Assembly (NCBI RefSeq): GCF_002078015.1 | Contig: NZ_LWBP01000200.1 | Location: forward strand, 1 to 64,000 | Origin: Niastella populi | GTDB lineage: Bacteria > Bacteroidota > Bacteroidia > Chitinophagales > Chitinophagaceae | DNA: 64,000 nt | Direction: 5' to 3' | Part shown: positions 44,429 through 53,467 of the stretch, one piece after another | Position numbering within the stretch: the stretch's first letter is position 1 | How the letters are laid out: the number at the start of each line of letters is the position of its first letter | Made by a program: the position numbers and the translations under genes | Notes under the pieces: generated by a model | Database searches by the model: none | What the model was told of the DNA's origin: nothing | Seen by the model: only the letters and a program-made list of their open reading frames with translations

Positions 44429-44773
44429 CTACACGGCAAACGAAGTACCGCAGCCGCAGGTTTTGCTGGCATTGGGATTACTGAACGTGAACCCGCGGGC
44501 ATTTAAACCCTCGGCCCAGTCAATTTGCATTCCCATCAGGTAAATGCCATGCATTTTATTCATGATAAAGGTTTGTCCTTCGAACTCAAATACCTCATCA
44601 TCTGCTGTTTTATCGTCGAAACCCAAAATATAAGAAAGGCCCGAACATCCACCCCCTTTCACACCAATTCGTAAGAATTTGGTTGTATCGAACTCCGGGG
44701 CGCTCATCAGGCGACGGATCTCAGCCAGGGCGCCGGCAGTAAAACTCACAGGAACAGCCATTGTCATATCCAT
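44429..44773 (-). CDS. Iron-sulfur cluster assembly accessory protein (HesB/IscA/ErpA family)
   Basis: 114 residues. The three conserved cysteines are present: GGGCSGLSYIL and the C-terminal CGCGTSF. Family members carry Fe-S clusters or iron to target enzymes. The residues before the first Cys (FLRIGVKGGGCSG) are canonical. It leads the pair with the YjbR gene. No other Fe-S assembly gene is adjacent. Confidence 0.94.
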   Translation of the reverse strand: MDMTMAVPVSFTAGALAEIRRLMSAPEFDTTKFLRIGVKGGGCSGLSYILGFDDKTADDEVFEFEGQTFIMNKMHGIYLMGMQIDWAEGLNARGFTFSNPNASKTCGCGTSFAV

Positions 44774-44811
44774 ACTCGAATCGTTTATTATTGCAAAATT
44801 ACGATAAAATC

Positions 44812-45140
44812 CGGTTACCGGGTTGCTGGCACCAGTTGCCGGGCATTGGAAAAGAGTAATTTACAAGATAGTGACAAAGAACCGGTTACAAGTGTGTTGC
44901 AGGTTCAGATCTCGTGCAAGGTCCTGAAAGCAGGAGGTTCCATCTTTTGTAACAAAAAAACAGCGATCAGCCCGGTAAGCAGCATGTCCGGGTTCCCGGA
45001 AGGGCTTCCCGAAAATAAAACCCTGCAACCCCGCAGAGCGGGGCAAGCTCTGTAACCTGTAATCTGACACCCGCCTTCCCGGCAACCGGTGCCTGGTAAC
45101 CGGTAACTGGAAACAGCCAACCGGTAACTTCCTGTAATTA
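44812..45140. repeat. CCGGTTACCGG word arrays and CCCCGCAGAGCGGGG module (copy 4)
   Basis: CCGGTTACCGGG (44810-44822) and later GGTAACCGGTAACTGG (45094-45109) and CCGGTAAC (45121-45128) are complementary words. Between them ACCCCGCAGAGCGGGGCAAG (45029-45048) belongs to the dispersed hairpin family. No gene is supported from 44774 to 45269. Confidence 0.6.
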
Positions 45141-45209
45141 TACTAGTTGTGTAAGTTCTACGTTTAAGCAACCAACTGGTAATATCTGATAACTTAAATT
45201 AAAAACTTT

Positions 45210-45236
45210 CCTCCCCCTTCAGGGGGTTGGGGGGTT
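45210..45236 (+). repeat. C5-TTCA-G hairpin plus G-run, copy 2
   Basis: CCTCCCCCTTCAGGGGGTT followed by GGGGGG, nearly identical to 32706-32732. It directly precedes the TATTTTTG box (45243-45250), so it occupies the place where a -33 box would be. Confidence 0.8.
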
Positions 45237-45242
45237 AAACTG

Positions 45243-45250
45243 TATTTTTG
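45243..45250 (+). promoter_or_regulatory. -7 box of the membrane protein/mutase operon
   Basis: TATTTTTG matches TAnnTTTG, 20 bp before the start at 45270. Confidence 0.5.
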
Positions 45251-45269
45251 TTAACCTAAAACCTATTTA

Positions 45270-45818
45270 ATGTATTTATTGGAACTGACGTCCACCCAAA
45301 TGACAATATCCATTGTAATTGCCCTTGTCCTCGGCGGCGCCCTCGCTTTTTTGTTTTGGAAACAGCGTAAAGAAGCAAAAGAATTGCTCGAAAAGCACGA
45401 ACAACAAAAAGCAGCCGCAGCCCCCCAATCTACTCAACCGCTTCAACTACAGGCCTACGAACGCCTGATGTTACTGGTAGACCGCATTGCATTGCCCAAC
45501 CTTATTGGCCGCACCGCTTCAGCCGGATTAAGCTCCCGCGATATGCAAATGCTGTTAATACAGCAAATACGCCAGGAATTCGAATATAATGTTACCCAGC
45601 AGATCTATGTTACCCAGGAATCATGGGAAGCGGTTCGCAACCTGAAAGATCAAAACCTGCTCATCATAAACCAGATCGCTTCTTTCCTTCCGGCCGATGC
45701 CACCGGGCAGGACCTCAGCCGCAGCATTCTCGAAATGCTGATGCAAAACCCCAAGGCCTCTTTGCATAATGTGGTGGCTGACGTGCTGAGCTATGAAGCT
45801 AAAAAGTTAATGGTGTAA
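45270..45818 (+). CDS. Membrane-anchored conserved protein upstream of mutase
   Basis: 182 residues. One N-terminal membrane helix (about 11-30; ISIVIALVLGGALAFLFW), a charged coiled-coil stretch (KQRKEAKELLEKHEQQK), then a helical cytoplasmic domain (LLVDRIALPNLIGRT, QQIRQEFEYNVTQQIYV). I believe this is a Bacteroidota conserved hypothetical but do not know a function. It is 37 bp upstream of the methylmalonyl-CoA mutase gene on the same strand, probably in one operon. Confidence 0.8.
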   Translation: MYLLELTSTQMTISIVIALVLGGALAFLFWKQRKEAKELLEKHEQQKAAAAPQSTQPLQLQAYERLMLLVDRIALPNLIGRTASAGLSSRDMQMLLIQQIRQEFEYNVTQQIYVTQESWEAVRNLKDQNLLIINQIASFLPADATGQDLSRSILEMLMQNPKASLHNVVADVLSYEAKKLMV

Positions 45819-45855
45819 ACATTTCGAATAAGGGAGAAGAAGTAAGAAAACAGCT

Positions 45856-47418
45856 ATGCCAGATAAAAAGATATATACCGATAGCGCCATAGAAATAAAG
45901 GAACTGTACACCCCTTCCGATGTACCGGCGGGCAGCCGGCAGGAAATGCCCGGACAATTCCCCTTTACCCGGGGCGTACAGGAAGATATGTACCGCGGTA
46001 AACTATGGACCATGCGCCAGTACGCAGGGTTCAGTACCGCCGAAGAAAGCAATAAACGATATCACTACCTGTTATCACAGGGGGTAATGGGTTTAAGCGT
46101 GGCCTTCGACCTGCCCACACAAATAGGGTACGACAGCGACCATGCCCTTGCCGAAGGTGAGGTGGGTAAGGTAGGCGTGGCCATCGACAGTATAGAAGAC
46201 ATGCAAACGCTGTTCAGCGGCATACAACTGGAAGAGGTTTCCACCTCCATGACCATTAACGCCACCGCCTATATTCTACTCTCCTTTTATGTGGCGCTGG
46301 CAAAAAAACAGGGCGCCGATCTGAAAAAGATAACCGGCACCATTCAGAACGATATATTAAAAGAGTACGCGGCCCGGGGTACCTATATCTATCCCCCCCA
46401 GCCTTCCATGCGCATCATAACCGATATTTTCGAGTATTGCAGCAAAGACCTGCCGAAATGGAACACCATCTCTATTTCGGGTTATCATATTCGTGAGGCC
46501 GGCAGTACCGCCGTTCAGGAGATCGCGTTTACCTTAAGCAACGGAAAGGCATATGTAAAAGCGGCGTTGGAAAAGGGCCTCGACATCAACGTATTTGGCC
46601 GCCGGCTTTCGTTCTTTTTTAATTCGCATAATAACCTGTTTGAAGAAATAGCCAAGTTCAGGGCAGCCCGCCGCATGTGGGCCAATATAATGAAAGAACT
46701 GGGCGCTACCGACCCAAAGGCCATGATGCTGCGCTTTCATAGCCAAACCGGCGGAAGCACCTTAACGGCCCAACAACCGCAAAACAATATTGCCCGGGTA
46801 ACCGTACAAACGCTGGCCGCTGTTTTGGGCGGAACCCAGTCATTGCACACCAACGGGTTCGATGAGGCGCTGAGCCTGCCTACGGAAGAAGCGGCTCGCA
46901 TTGCCTTACGTACCCAGCAGATCGTTGCCTTTGAAAGCGGCGCCGCCGATACCGTCGATCCGCTCGCCGGCTCATATTACGTAGAAGCGCTGACCAGCGA
47001 AATAGAACAAAAAGCCTATGAGCTTATTGCCACCATCGACGCTATGGGCGGCGCTGTGTCGGCCATCGAGGAAGGGTTTATTCAGGATGCCATCGCCCGC
47101 AGTTCTTACGACTACCAGCGCAAAGTTGAAAGCGGCGAAAAGATCATTGTAGGCGTCAACAAATTCCAATCAAAAGAAAAAGATACTACGCCTGTTTTTA
47201 AAATAGACGACTCCATTCGCCAGGTGCAAAGTCAGAAACTGGCGCAGCTGCGCAATAACCGCGACCCCGCCAAATGCGACCAGGTGTTGCAATACCTGAG
47301 CGACAAAGCCACTTCGGGCGAGAACATCATGCCCACCGTTATTGAGGCCGTTGAACACAAGTGCACCTTAGGTGAAATTGCCGATACGTTAAGGGAGGTG
47401 TTTGGGGAATACAGGTAA
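45856..47418 (+). CDS. Methylmalonyl-CoA mutase, catalytic subunit without B12 domain
   Basis: 520 residues. The TIM-barrel catalytic domain is complete: [20 protein letters not shown] near the start, [53 protein letters not shown] and [19 protein letters not shown]. It ends with [17 protein letters not shown] and lacks the cobalamin-binding domain (DxHxxG) found in full-length mutases, so it must work with a separate B12-binding subunit, not encoded in the window. The reaction is the interconversion of methylmalonyl-CoA and succinyl-CoA; a related acyl-CoA mutase activity cannot be excluded. Confidence 0.9.
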   Translation: MPDKKIYTDSAIEIKELYTPSDVPAGSRQEMPGQFPFTRGVQEDMYRGKLWTMRQYAGFSTAEESNKRYHYLLSQGVMGLSVAFDLPTQIGYDSDHALAEGEVGKVGVAIDSIEDMQTLFSGIQLEEVSTSMTINATAYILLSFYVALAKKQGADLKKITGTIQNDILKEYAARGTYIYPPQPSMRIITDIFEYCSKDLPKWNTISISGYHIREAGSTAVQEIAFTLSNGKAYVKAALEKGLDINVFGRRLSFFFNSHNNLFEEIAKFRAARRMWANIMKELGATDPKAMMLRFHSQTGGSTLTAQQPQNNIARVTVQTLAAVLGGTQSLHTNGFDEALSLPTEEAARIALRTQQIVAFESGAADTVDPLAGSYYVEALTSEIEQKAYELIATIDAMGGAVSAIEEGFIQDAIARSSYDYQRKVESGEKIIVGVNKFQSKEKDTTPVFKIDDSIRQVQSQKLAQLRNNRDPAKCDQVLQYLSDKATSGENIMPTVIEAVEHKCTLGEIADTLREVFGEYR

Positions 47419-47575
47419 ACTAATGTGATAATTCGATAATGGGATAATGTGATAATGGAATACAGATAGCGAATGGGGAAATGGGATAATTCGATAATGG
47501 GATAATGGAATACAGATGGCCAATGTGCTAATGGGATAATTTGCTACTCCCGCAGAGCGGGACAAGTTGCGCTAA
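47419..47575. repeat. GATAATGTGATAATTC word array with CCCGCAGAGCGGGACAAG module (copy 5)
   Basis: GATAATTC/GATAATGG words of 8-9 bp are repeated at 47423-47541. TCCCGCAGAGCGGGACAAGT follows at 47549-47568. The same module is found inverted at 56297-56321. Confidence 0.75.
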
Positions 47576-47633
47576 TTGAAAACAGCTTAAGTGCGGCCAA
47601 AACGTAAATAAACAGCTATAAGCTATACTGTCG

Positions 47634-47656
47634 GCAGGGTCACCCCTGCTTTTTTT
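47634..47656 (+). terminator. Intrinsic terminator
   Basis: GCAGGG, TCAC loop, CCCTGC and seven T. It lies 215 bp after the mutase stop, so it may end that transcript or a short RNA from the interval 47575-47656. Confidence 0.75.
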
Positions 47657-47727
47657 ATGCCCTTAAGATTCTGAACCAGATAAGCGCGGGAGGGTTCCTC
47701 CCTTGTCTGGCGCGGGTTTCAGGGCAT
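47657..47727. other. Nested hairpin; candidate structured RNA element
   Basis: The inner stem GGGAGG-GTT-CCTCCC is stacked under CCAGATAAG/CTTGTCTGG (one wobble), spanning 47676-47710. An outer stem ATGCCCT/AGGGCAT (47657-47663 with 47721-47727) encloses it. No RNA family is recognised and no T-run follows. Confidence 0.5.
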
Positions 47728-47758
47728 TCACTTCCTGTCTTCCTAGGGAAAAGCAATA

Positions 47759-47840
47759 GATATCCCGGAGATATCCCCGATATATCCCGGATATAAGACC
47801 GATATATTTCGGCTTTAATAAGCACCGGGATATCCCGGGA
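47759..47840. repeat. 11-bp GATATCCCGGA array with palindrome
   Basis: Five units of 11 bp start at 47759, 47770, 47781, 47792 and 47803 (GATATCCCGGA, GATATCCCCGA, TATATCCCGGA, TATAAGACCGA, TATATTTCGGC). The perfect palindrome CCGGGATATCCCGG lies at 47825-47838. Confidence 0.8.
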
Positions 47841-47965
47841 TCATCTCTTTAATATCTATAAAAATTCGGTAACAGGGTATGCCTGTACCCGGTTTTTACA
47901 TTATACAAACGGGATGTACAACCCGGTTCAATGTTGCCAAATGCGGCTGTGCGCCATTGATCATG

Positions 47966-49144
47966 TCACCACACAAACTTTTTGCTGCTGGTTAGCTTAT
48001 TGCCCGCCAGGCGAATTACATAAACCCCATGCCCAAGGGCGTTCAAAGGCAATGTAATAACGTGTGTTCCGGCATCCATTTCAACGGAACGCTGCTGCAG
48101 AATGGCCCCGTTAAGGCCAATGATCGACAGCCTGTACGTGCCCTTCTCAGGCGCCTGCAATGCGGTCAGCAGCGATTGGCCCTGAATGGAGGTATAGCCG
48201 ATCTGCGCCTGCGTGGCGGCCTTGTTACCGATCTTTACTACAGGTGAGAAGAACGTTTGTCCCGATGGCTGTATGCCCTGCACCCGGTAGTACAACGGCT
48301 GTGCAACAACCGGCACCTGGTTATCAGTGTAATTATAAGCGTTTGACGTTTTGTATTCCTTTTCAGTGATGTTATTCAGGGTGGTAAAATCAAAACCGTT
48401 AACAGAGCGCTGTACATTGAATGAAGTTCCCGCCTCCACATTATTCATTTGCCATTTTACAGCAATGCTTTTTTCGTTATTCCGCACGGCCTGTATACCG
48501 GTAAGGTTTACAGGCAACACCGCGCCAATGCCCTGGATGCTGATATCATCAAGAACCACCCGGCTGAGGCCGCCACCGCTCGACACAGTGGCATTAAAAC
48601 CATATAAACGAAAGGTAACAGGTATATAAACATGCAAAAAGCCGCTGCCAAGTGTAACCGTATAATTGTTGTAGCTGCTGGTTAAACTGCTTGTACCGAG
48701 GTCTGCGGCATAACCATCCAGGCTTGAACGCAGGCTCCAGCTATTGGGCCCCGAACCCGATGAGCCGGTGGTACTACGGCGCATGCGCAAAACAATGCTC
48801 GTTATATCGAGTTGGTAACCGGCATTCGGGCTTATCGTGAATTGTAAATAATAAGTGGGATCCGGAACGGTGGATGACGGCCAGCCACCTTCGCCAAAAT
48901 ATTCCGAAGCACCATGATACGTTCTGGTGGGAATAGCGGCGCTGAAATCGGCATTGGAAACTGTATTATATGTATTGCCGGTGCCTGTAGTTGAACCGGT
49001 GAAGTTCCAGTGGCCTATCGTTTGCGACAGGCAGGGTAGAACGATCATCGAATGCAGCATTACACTGCAAACATACTTACCAATGCGGCACAACCTTGCC
49101 GGTCGGCCATTGGCAATGGCGGTTTTCAAAACAGGGACGGTCAT
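47966..49144 (-). CDS. Type IX secretion substrate of unknown function
   Basis: 392 residues. The N-terminus is long and positively charged before a hydrophobic stretch (CSVMLHSMIVLPCLSQ), so the true start may be a later Met. The mature part has a beta-sandwich (WNFTGSTTGTGNTYN and following, up to VVLDDISIQGIG, as in secreted Bacteroidota adhesins and glycan-active proteins), a fibronectin-like module (about 215-310), and a C-terminal sorting domain of the Por-secretion type (YRLSIIGLNGAILQQ, GVYVIRLAGNKLTSSKKFVW). It should cross the outer membrane by type IX secretion and be attached to the surface. There is no catalytic motif. Confidence 0.82.
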   Translation of the reverse strand: MTVPVLKTAIANGRPARLCRIGKYVCSVMLHSMIVLPCLSQTIGHWNFTGSTTGTGNTYNTVSNADFSAAIPTRTYHGASEYFGEGGWPSSTVPDPTYYLQFTISPNAGYQLDITSIVLRMRRSTTGSSGSGPNSWSLRSSLDGYAADLGTSSLTSSYNNYTVTLGSGFLHVYIPVTFRLYGFNATVSSGGGLSRVVLDDISIQGIGAVLPVNLTGIQAVRNNEKSIAVKWQMNNVEAGTSFNVQRSVNGFDFTTLNNITEKEYKTSNAYNYTDNQVPVVAQPLYYRVQGIQPSGQTFFSPVVKIGNKAATQAQIGYTSIQGQSLLTALQAPEKGTYRLSIIGLNGAILQQRSVEMDAGTHVITLPLNALGHGVYVIRLAGNKLTSSKKFVW

Positions 49145-49323
49145 TTTGGGGTCGGGTTTTCGGGATTAAACACTTAATAAACGTTAAATATATCTACTTA
49201 TTACATGTTTTACCTCAAGCGATTGCAATCATGATAAGTGCTATATAAAGTAGATTAAAAATCATATGTTTAGTAAGGGTTCCCACTCGTGATTTTTTTC
49301 TACATTCAGCAAAATAATTAAGC

Positions 49324-50658
49324 ATGCAGCCAAAACGATCAACCCGGTGGGTACTGCTACCTGTCTTGCTTATCATGGCCTCAGCCATAGCACAGGGCCA
49401 GTCGAACAAAGCGTCGAAATCTGCCGGTACGGCCATCGATCAAAAAGCCGCAGCCATTCTGCCCCGGGTAATTGAATGGCGCCGTTACCTGCACCAGCAT
49501 CCCGAACTATCGAACCGCGAATACAAGACTGCTGAATACATTGCCGCTCATTTGAAGCAACTGGGGCTCGAGGTGCAAACCGGCATAGCAAAAACCGGTA
49601 TTGTGGCCATATTGCGGGGCGGGCAACCGGGGCCTGTTGTAGCCCTACGCGCCGACATGGATGCATTGCCGGTCAAGGAACGCGTTGACCTCCCTTTCAA
49701 ATCAACGGTAAGGGCCGAATACATGGGCGATACCGTTCCTGTTATGCATGCCTGCGGGCACGATAGCCATGTGGCTATGCTGATGGGCGCCGCAGAAGTA
49801 TTGTCATCCATGAAAAAAGACGTTCCGGGCATTGTAAAGTTCTTTTTTCAGCCGGCAGAAGAAGGTCCGCCCGGAACTGAAGAAGGCGGTGCGCCGCTGA
49901 TGGTGAAAGAAGGTTGTATGGATAATCCCAAAGTAGATGCGGTATTCGGCATGCATATAGAGGCCGACATTGAAGCCGGGAGCTTCGAATACAAACCCGG
50001 CGCATTCATGGCTTCCTCCGACTGGTTTACGATTAACATCAAAGGCAAACAAAGCCATGGGTCGCAACCCTGGAAAGGAATAGATCCTATTGTGACAGGC
50101 ACGGAGATCGTAAATGCATTGCAAACCATTGTAAGCCGGCAATCGGAGCTTACCAAAGCGCCGGTAGTTGTTACAGTAGGCAAATTCCATAGCGGTGTTC
50201 GTGCGAATATTATTCCCGAAGAAGCAGTGCTGCAGGGTACCATTCGAACGCTCGACAGCAAAATGCAAAAAGAAACCCATGACCGCATACGCAAAATAGC
50301 CACCACCATTGCCGATGCCATGGGCGCAACAGCCGAAGTGACCATCGATACCAAAACGCTGGTAACATACAATGACCCGGCATTGGTAAAAATGATGCTC
50401 CCTACGCTCGAAAGAACTGCCGGGAAGGAAAATGTAAGGGAACGCGAATGGGTAACCGGTGCAGAAGACTTCAGTTATTATGGCGAGAAGGCGCCTTCGT
50501 TCTTTATTTACTTTGGCGGCATGCCCAAAGGAACCGACAGATCAAAAGCGCCGCCGCATCATACCCCCGATTTTTATATCGACGACAGCCGCCTCGATGT
50601 AGGTGTTAAGGCATTTTGTAACCTGGTGTTTGATTATGCCAGGAACGCAAAACGCTGA
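49324..50658 (+). CDS. M20-family metallopeptidase / N-acyl amino acid amidohydrolase, secreted
   Basis: 444 residues with a signal peptide (about 1-24, ending ASAIAQG). M20D motifs are clear: VALRADMDALPVKE, HACGHDSHVAMLMGAAEVL (metal His/Asp), FFFQPAEEGPPGTEEGG (catalytic Glu) and GMHIEADI; the dimerisation domain follows (about 225-345), and GAEDFSYYGE and PPHHTPDF carry the last ligands. These enzymes cleave N-acyl amino acids or hippurate-like amides. A periplasmic location is inferred from the signal. It is a single gene, convergent with glnS. Confidence 0.92.
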   Translation: MQPKRSTRWVLLPVLLIMASAIAQGQSNKASKSAGTAIDQKAAAILPRVIEWRRYLHQHPELSNREYKTAEYIAAHLKQLGLEVQTGIAKTGIVAILRGGQPGPVVALRADMDALPVKERVDLPFKSTVRAEYMGDTVPVMHACGHDSHVAMLMGAAEVLSSMKKDVPGIVKFFFQPAEEGPPGTEEGGAPLMVKEGCMDNPKVDAVFGMHIEADIEAGSFEYKPGAFMASSDWFTINIKGKQSHGSQPWKGIDPIVTGTEIVNALQTIVSRQSELTKAPVVVTVGKFHSGVRANIIPEEAVLQGTIRTLDSKMQKETHDRIRKIATTIADAMGATAEVTIDTKTLVTYNDPALVKMMLPTLERTAGKENVREREWVTGAEDFSYYGEKAPSFFIYFGGMPKGTDRSKAPPHHTPDFYIDDSRLDVGVKAFCNLVFDYARNAKR

Positions 50659-50701
50659 ACGCTCAATGCTGAACGCGAAAACTCAACATACTGTTATAAA
50701 C

Positions 50702-50739
50702 AAAATGCCGGATGCGTGAACATCCGGCATTTTGTTTTA
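50702..50739. terminator. Bidirectional terminator between M20 peptidase and glnS
   Basis: AAAATGCCGGATG (50702-50714), CGTGAA loop and CATCCGGCATTTT (50721-50733): a 13-bp perfect stem with A/T flanks on both sides. Confidence 0.92.
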
Positions 50740-50764
50740 TGCGTTTGGCGTTATGCGTTCTGCG

Positions 50765-52447
50765 TTAAGCCTTCTTCGCTTCCTTCGCCCACGTATCCTT
50801 CAACGTAACCGTTCGGTTAAAGACCATTTTCTCTTCAGAAGTATCTTTATCCAAACAGAAATAGCCTTTGCGCAGGAACTGGCAACGATCGGCAAAGCGA
50901 ATGTTCCTCAATGCGGGTTCGGCATAAGCCGTGGTGATCGTTTGCAAAGAATTGGGATTGATATAATCCTTGAAATCGCCTTCTTCACTGGAAGGGTTTT
51001 CAACCTTGAACAACCGGTCGTACAGGCGCACTTCAACGCTGATGGCCTGTGCAACGCTTACCCAATGCAAAGTGCCTTTCACATGTATACCGGAGGTATC
51101 GGCATTGCTTTTACTTTCGGGTATATAGGTACAATGTAACTCGGTTATTTTGCCATTACTGTCCTTCACCACTTCATCGCACTTGATGATGTAGGCGCTT
51201 TTCAGGCGAACCATTTGTCCCGGCGCCAGGCGGAAGAACTTCTTGGGCGGGTTCTCCATAAAGTCTTCGCGTTCTATATACAATTCGCGGCTGAAAGGAA
51301 TTTCGCGGTGCGTGGTGTTGGGATCTTCCGGGTTGTCTTCACTCTTCACTATTTCAAACGACCCATCGGCCGGGTAATTGGTGAGCACCACCTTTACCGG
51401 ATCGAATACCACCATGCGGCGCAGGGCAATTTTGTTCAGGTGTTCGCGTACACAGAATTCCAGCAGCGATACATCGATCATATTGTCGCGTTTGGCAATA
51501 CCAATACGCGTACAGAACTCCCGGATGCTTTCCGGCGTATAACCTGCCCGGCGTAAACCCGAGATCGTTGGCATACGCGGATCGTCCCAGCCGCTTACGT
51601 ATTTCTCATTCACCAGTTGCAGCAGTTTTCTTTTGCTGGTAACGGTGTAGCTCAAATTACGGCGGGCAAACTCATATTGATGCGAGGGATAGATCTCCAG
51701 TTTTTCTATCAGCCAGTCGTACAGCTCACGATGCGGCACAAACTCCAAAGTACAAATGGAATGGGTAACGTTCTCGATAGAATCGCTTTGTCCATGCGCC
51801 ATATCGTACATGGGATAAATGCACCATTTGTCGCCGGTACGGTGGTGATGGGCATGTTTAATGCGGTATAATACAGGATCACGCATCAGCATGTTCACAT
51901 GTGCCATATCTATTTTTGCACGCAGGGTACGGGAGCCATCGGGAAACTCCCCGTTCTTCATGCGGGTAAACAGGTCGAGATTTTCTTCAACAGAGCGGGT
52001 ACGAAAAGGGCTGTCCTTACCAGGTTCGGTAGGTGAGCCTTTCATGGCAGCTATCTGATCGGAAGTGGAGTCATCGACATACGCCAGTCCTTTTTCTATC
52101 AGTTTTACGGCGAATGCGTACATCTGGTCGAAGTAATCGGAAGCATACAATTCATTCTTCCACTCAAAACCCAGCCAGCGAACATCATCTTTGATGCTTT
52201 CTACATATTCGGTTTCCTCTGTAGTGGGGTTGGTATCGTCGAAACGAAGGTTGGTATACCCGGGAAACTTTTTGGTAAGACCGAAATTGAGGCAAATGCT
52301 CGAAGCATGGCCAATATGCAAATAACCATTGGGTTCGGGGGGGAAACGGGTGATAATGGATTTATACCTGCCCGACTTCAGATCCTCTTCAATGATCTCT
52401 TCTATAAAATTCAGACTTTTTTCTTCCGGAGTGTTGATCTCTGCCAT
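50765..52447 (-). CDS. glnS: Glutaminyl-tRNA synthetase
   Basis: 560 residues, normal length. The class I HIGH motif appears as PEPNGYLHIGHAS, followed by NLRFDDTNP. The KMSKS counterpart is VTSKRKLLQLV. The remaining catalytic landmarks (GWDDPRMPTISGLRRRGY-type segment, here GWDDPRMPTISGLRRAGY) and the C-terminal anticodon-binding beta-barrels (GSFEIVKSEDNP onward) are complete. It attaches glutamine to tRNA-Gln. It is a single gene ending at a shared terminator. Confidence 0.97.
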   Translation of the reverse strand: MAEINTPEEKSLNFIEEIIEEDLKSGRYKSIITRFPPEPNGYLHIGHASSICLNFGLTKKFPGYTNLRFDDTNPTTEETEYVESIKDDVRWLGFEWKNELYASDYFDQMYAFAVKLIEKGLAYVDDSTSDQIAAMKGSPTEPGKDSPFRTRSVEENLDLFTRMKNGEFPDGSRTLRAKIDMAHVNMLMRDPVLYRIKHAHHHRTGDKWCIYPMYDMAHGQSDSIENVTHSICTLEFVPHRELYDWLIEKLEIYPSHQYEFARRNLSYTVTSKRKLLQLVNEKYVSGWDDPRMPTISGLRRAGYTPESIREFCTRIGIAKRDNMIDVSLLEFCVREHLNKIALRRMVVFDPVKVVLTNYPADGSFEIVKSEDNPEDPNTTHREIPFSRELYIEREDFMENPPKKFFRLAPGQMVRLKSAYIIKCDEVVKDSNGKITELHCTYIPESKSNADTSGIHVKGTLHWVSVAQAISVEVRLYDRLFKVENPSSEEGDFKDYINPNSLQTITTAYAEPALRNIRFADRCQFLRKGYFCLDKDTSEEKMVFNRTVTLKDTWAKEAKKA

Positions 52448-52772
52448 AACTCAATAGATTGAATTTGGCAAATTTAACGGAAATTAAGCAACCAGATGCG
52501 GCAGAAGCGCCAGTTATCGCAGGGATGGGAATTATATTTTCATGAGGCAGCAGCGTGCTGTTATCGGCTTCGTAGTGCCTGTACCAAACATTTATGCCGG
52601 GATCTGTTAGGCGGCGCATTTCAGGGTCCTGTACGCCGGAGCACCGAAAAGGACACCCCTTCCGGCGAGTTTCATTCCGATAAACGGAATGAAACTTATG
52701 GGCAGGTATGACAAAACAAATTCGTATTCCAAAAGATCTATAAGCAGCCATACTGCGCAAAAGCGTCAGCTA
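52448..52772. other. Spacer upstream of glnS
   Basis: No supported gene. A 123-codon minus-strand frame spans it but has no family resemblance and overlaps glnS. A short inverted repeat GAAACTC-like/ GGAATGAAAC at about 52667-52693 (TTTCATTCCG/CGGAATGAAA) is the only structure. Confidence 0.4.
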
Positions 52773-53186
52773 CTACATTCTTTTAACCAGGATCTGCTGA
52801 ACCATCTTCGATTCGGTAGACAGTTCAAATTTGTGGCTGGTTTTTTCTTTGCTGTCACGGATGATGATAACCAGTTTGCCATTTTCAACCGGGGCTCTGA
52901 ACACTTTGTTAAAGTTCTTGCCGGTAAAAGTAGCGCGGTACAGGTTGTCACCGGTAACATCATTCACCAGGATGTCGAAACGGCCACCATCGGCGTTGTC
53001 AAACTTTACATTGAAGTAAACCTGGCCTTCTTCCATTTTCAGGCATGATACCGTAGCGTTTTCATCATCTTCGTAAGTAGAATCAGAAATTTTAGCAGAG
53101 GCAGAAGTAACTGTTACTGTAACCGCCAGCAGGATAAAAGCAGTTTTCTTAACTAAAGAAAAGGCTTTGAGCATGATTGTTTTCAT
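52773..53186 (-). CDS. Small secreted protein of unknown function
   Basis: 137 residues from ATG 53186 (MKTIMLKAFSLVKKTAF); the frame opens further up at 53276, but only this Met gives a proper signal peptide (about 1-26, ending SASAK). The mature part is one small beta-sandwich-like domain (GQVYFNVKFDNADGGRFDIL, KVFRAPVENGKLVIIIRDS, SHKFELSTESKMVQQILVKR). It resembles common small secreted proteins of Chitinophagaceae; I know no function. It is divergent from no gene and stands alone upstream of glnS. Confidence 0.75.
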   Translation of the reverse strand: MKTIMLKAFSLVKKTAFILLAVTVTVTSASAKISDSTYEDDENATVSCLKMEEGQVYFNVKFDNADGGRFDILVNDVTGDNLYRATFTGKNFNKVFRAPVENGKLVIIIRDSKEKTSHKFELSTESKMVQQILVKRM

Positions 53187-53467
53187 ATTCGTTTTGTTTT
53201 TAGATACAAAAATTGTTAATATGAAAGCAAATCGTTTAAATCTGGAGGCAAGCTGTTGATTAACAAGAGAAGACAAGCAGCGTCGAGTGGGAGGAGTTTT
53301 AAGGAACGTTTAATTCCTTCTGCAAATTTATACAAAAAACGGGAAAAGGTAACCCGCTGGTATAAATATCGCCCGAAATAATATTTTGGTAATACAATGG
53401 GGCATGTAAATGAAGCGGTTACCGTAAACGGCTGTTGGTCACGTGAACAGCACAACATTAACCGGTA

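Noticed and set aside
32706-45236. Classical four-tract G-quadruplex in the C5-TTCA-G5 elements
   Set aside because: Only two G-runs are present on one strand; the C-run pairs with the first, so a hairpin is the simpler reading.
52389-52760. 123-codon ORF overlapping the start of glnS
   Set aside because: Out of frame with glnS, no recognisable domain or signal, mixed composition.
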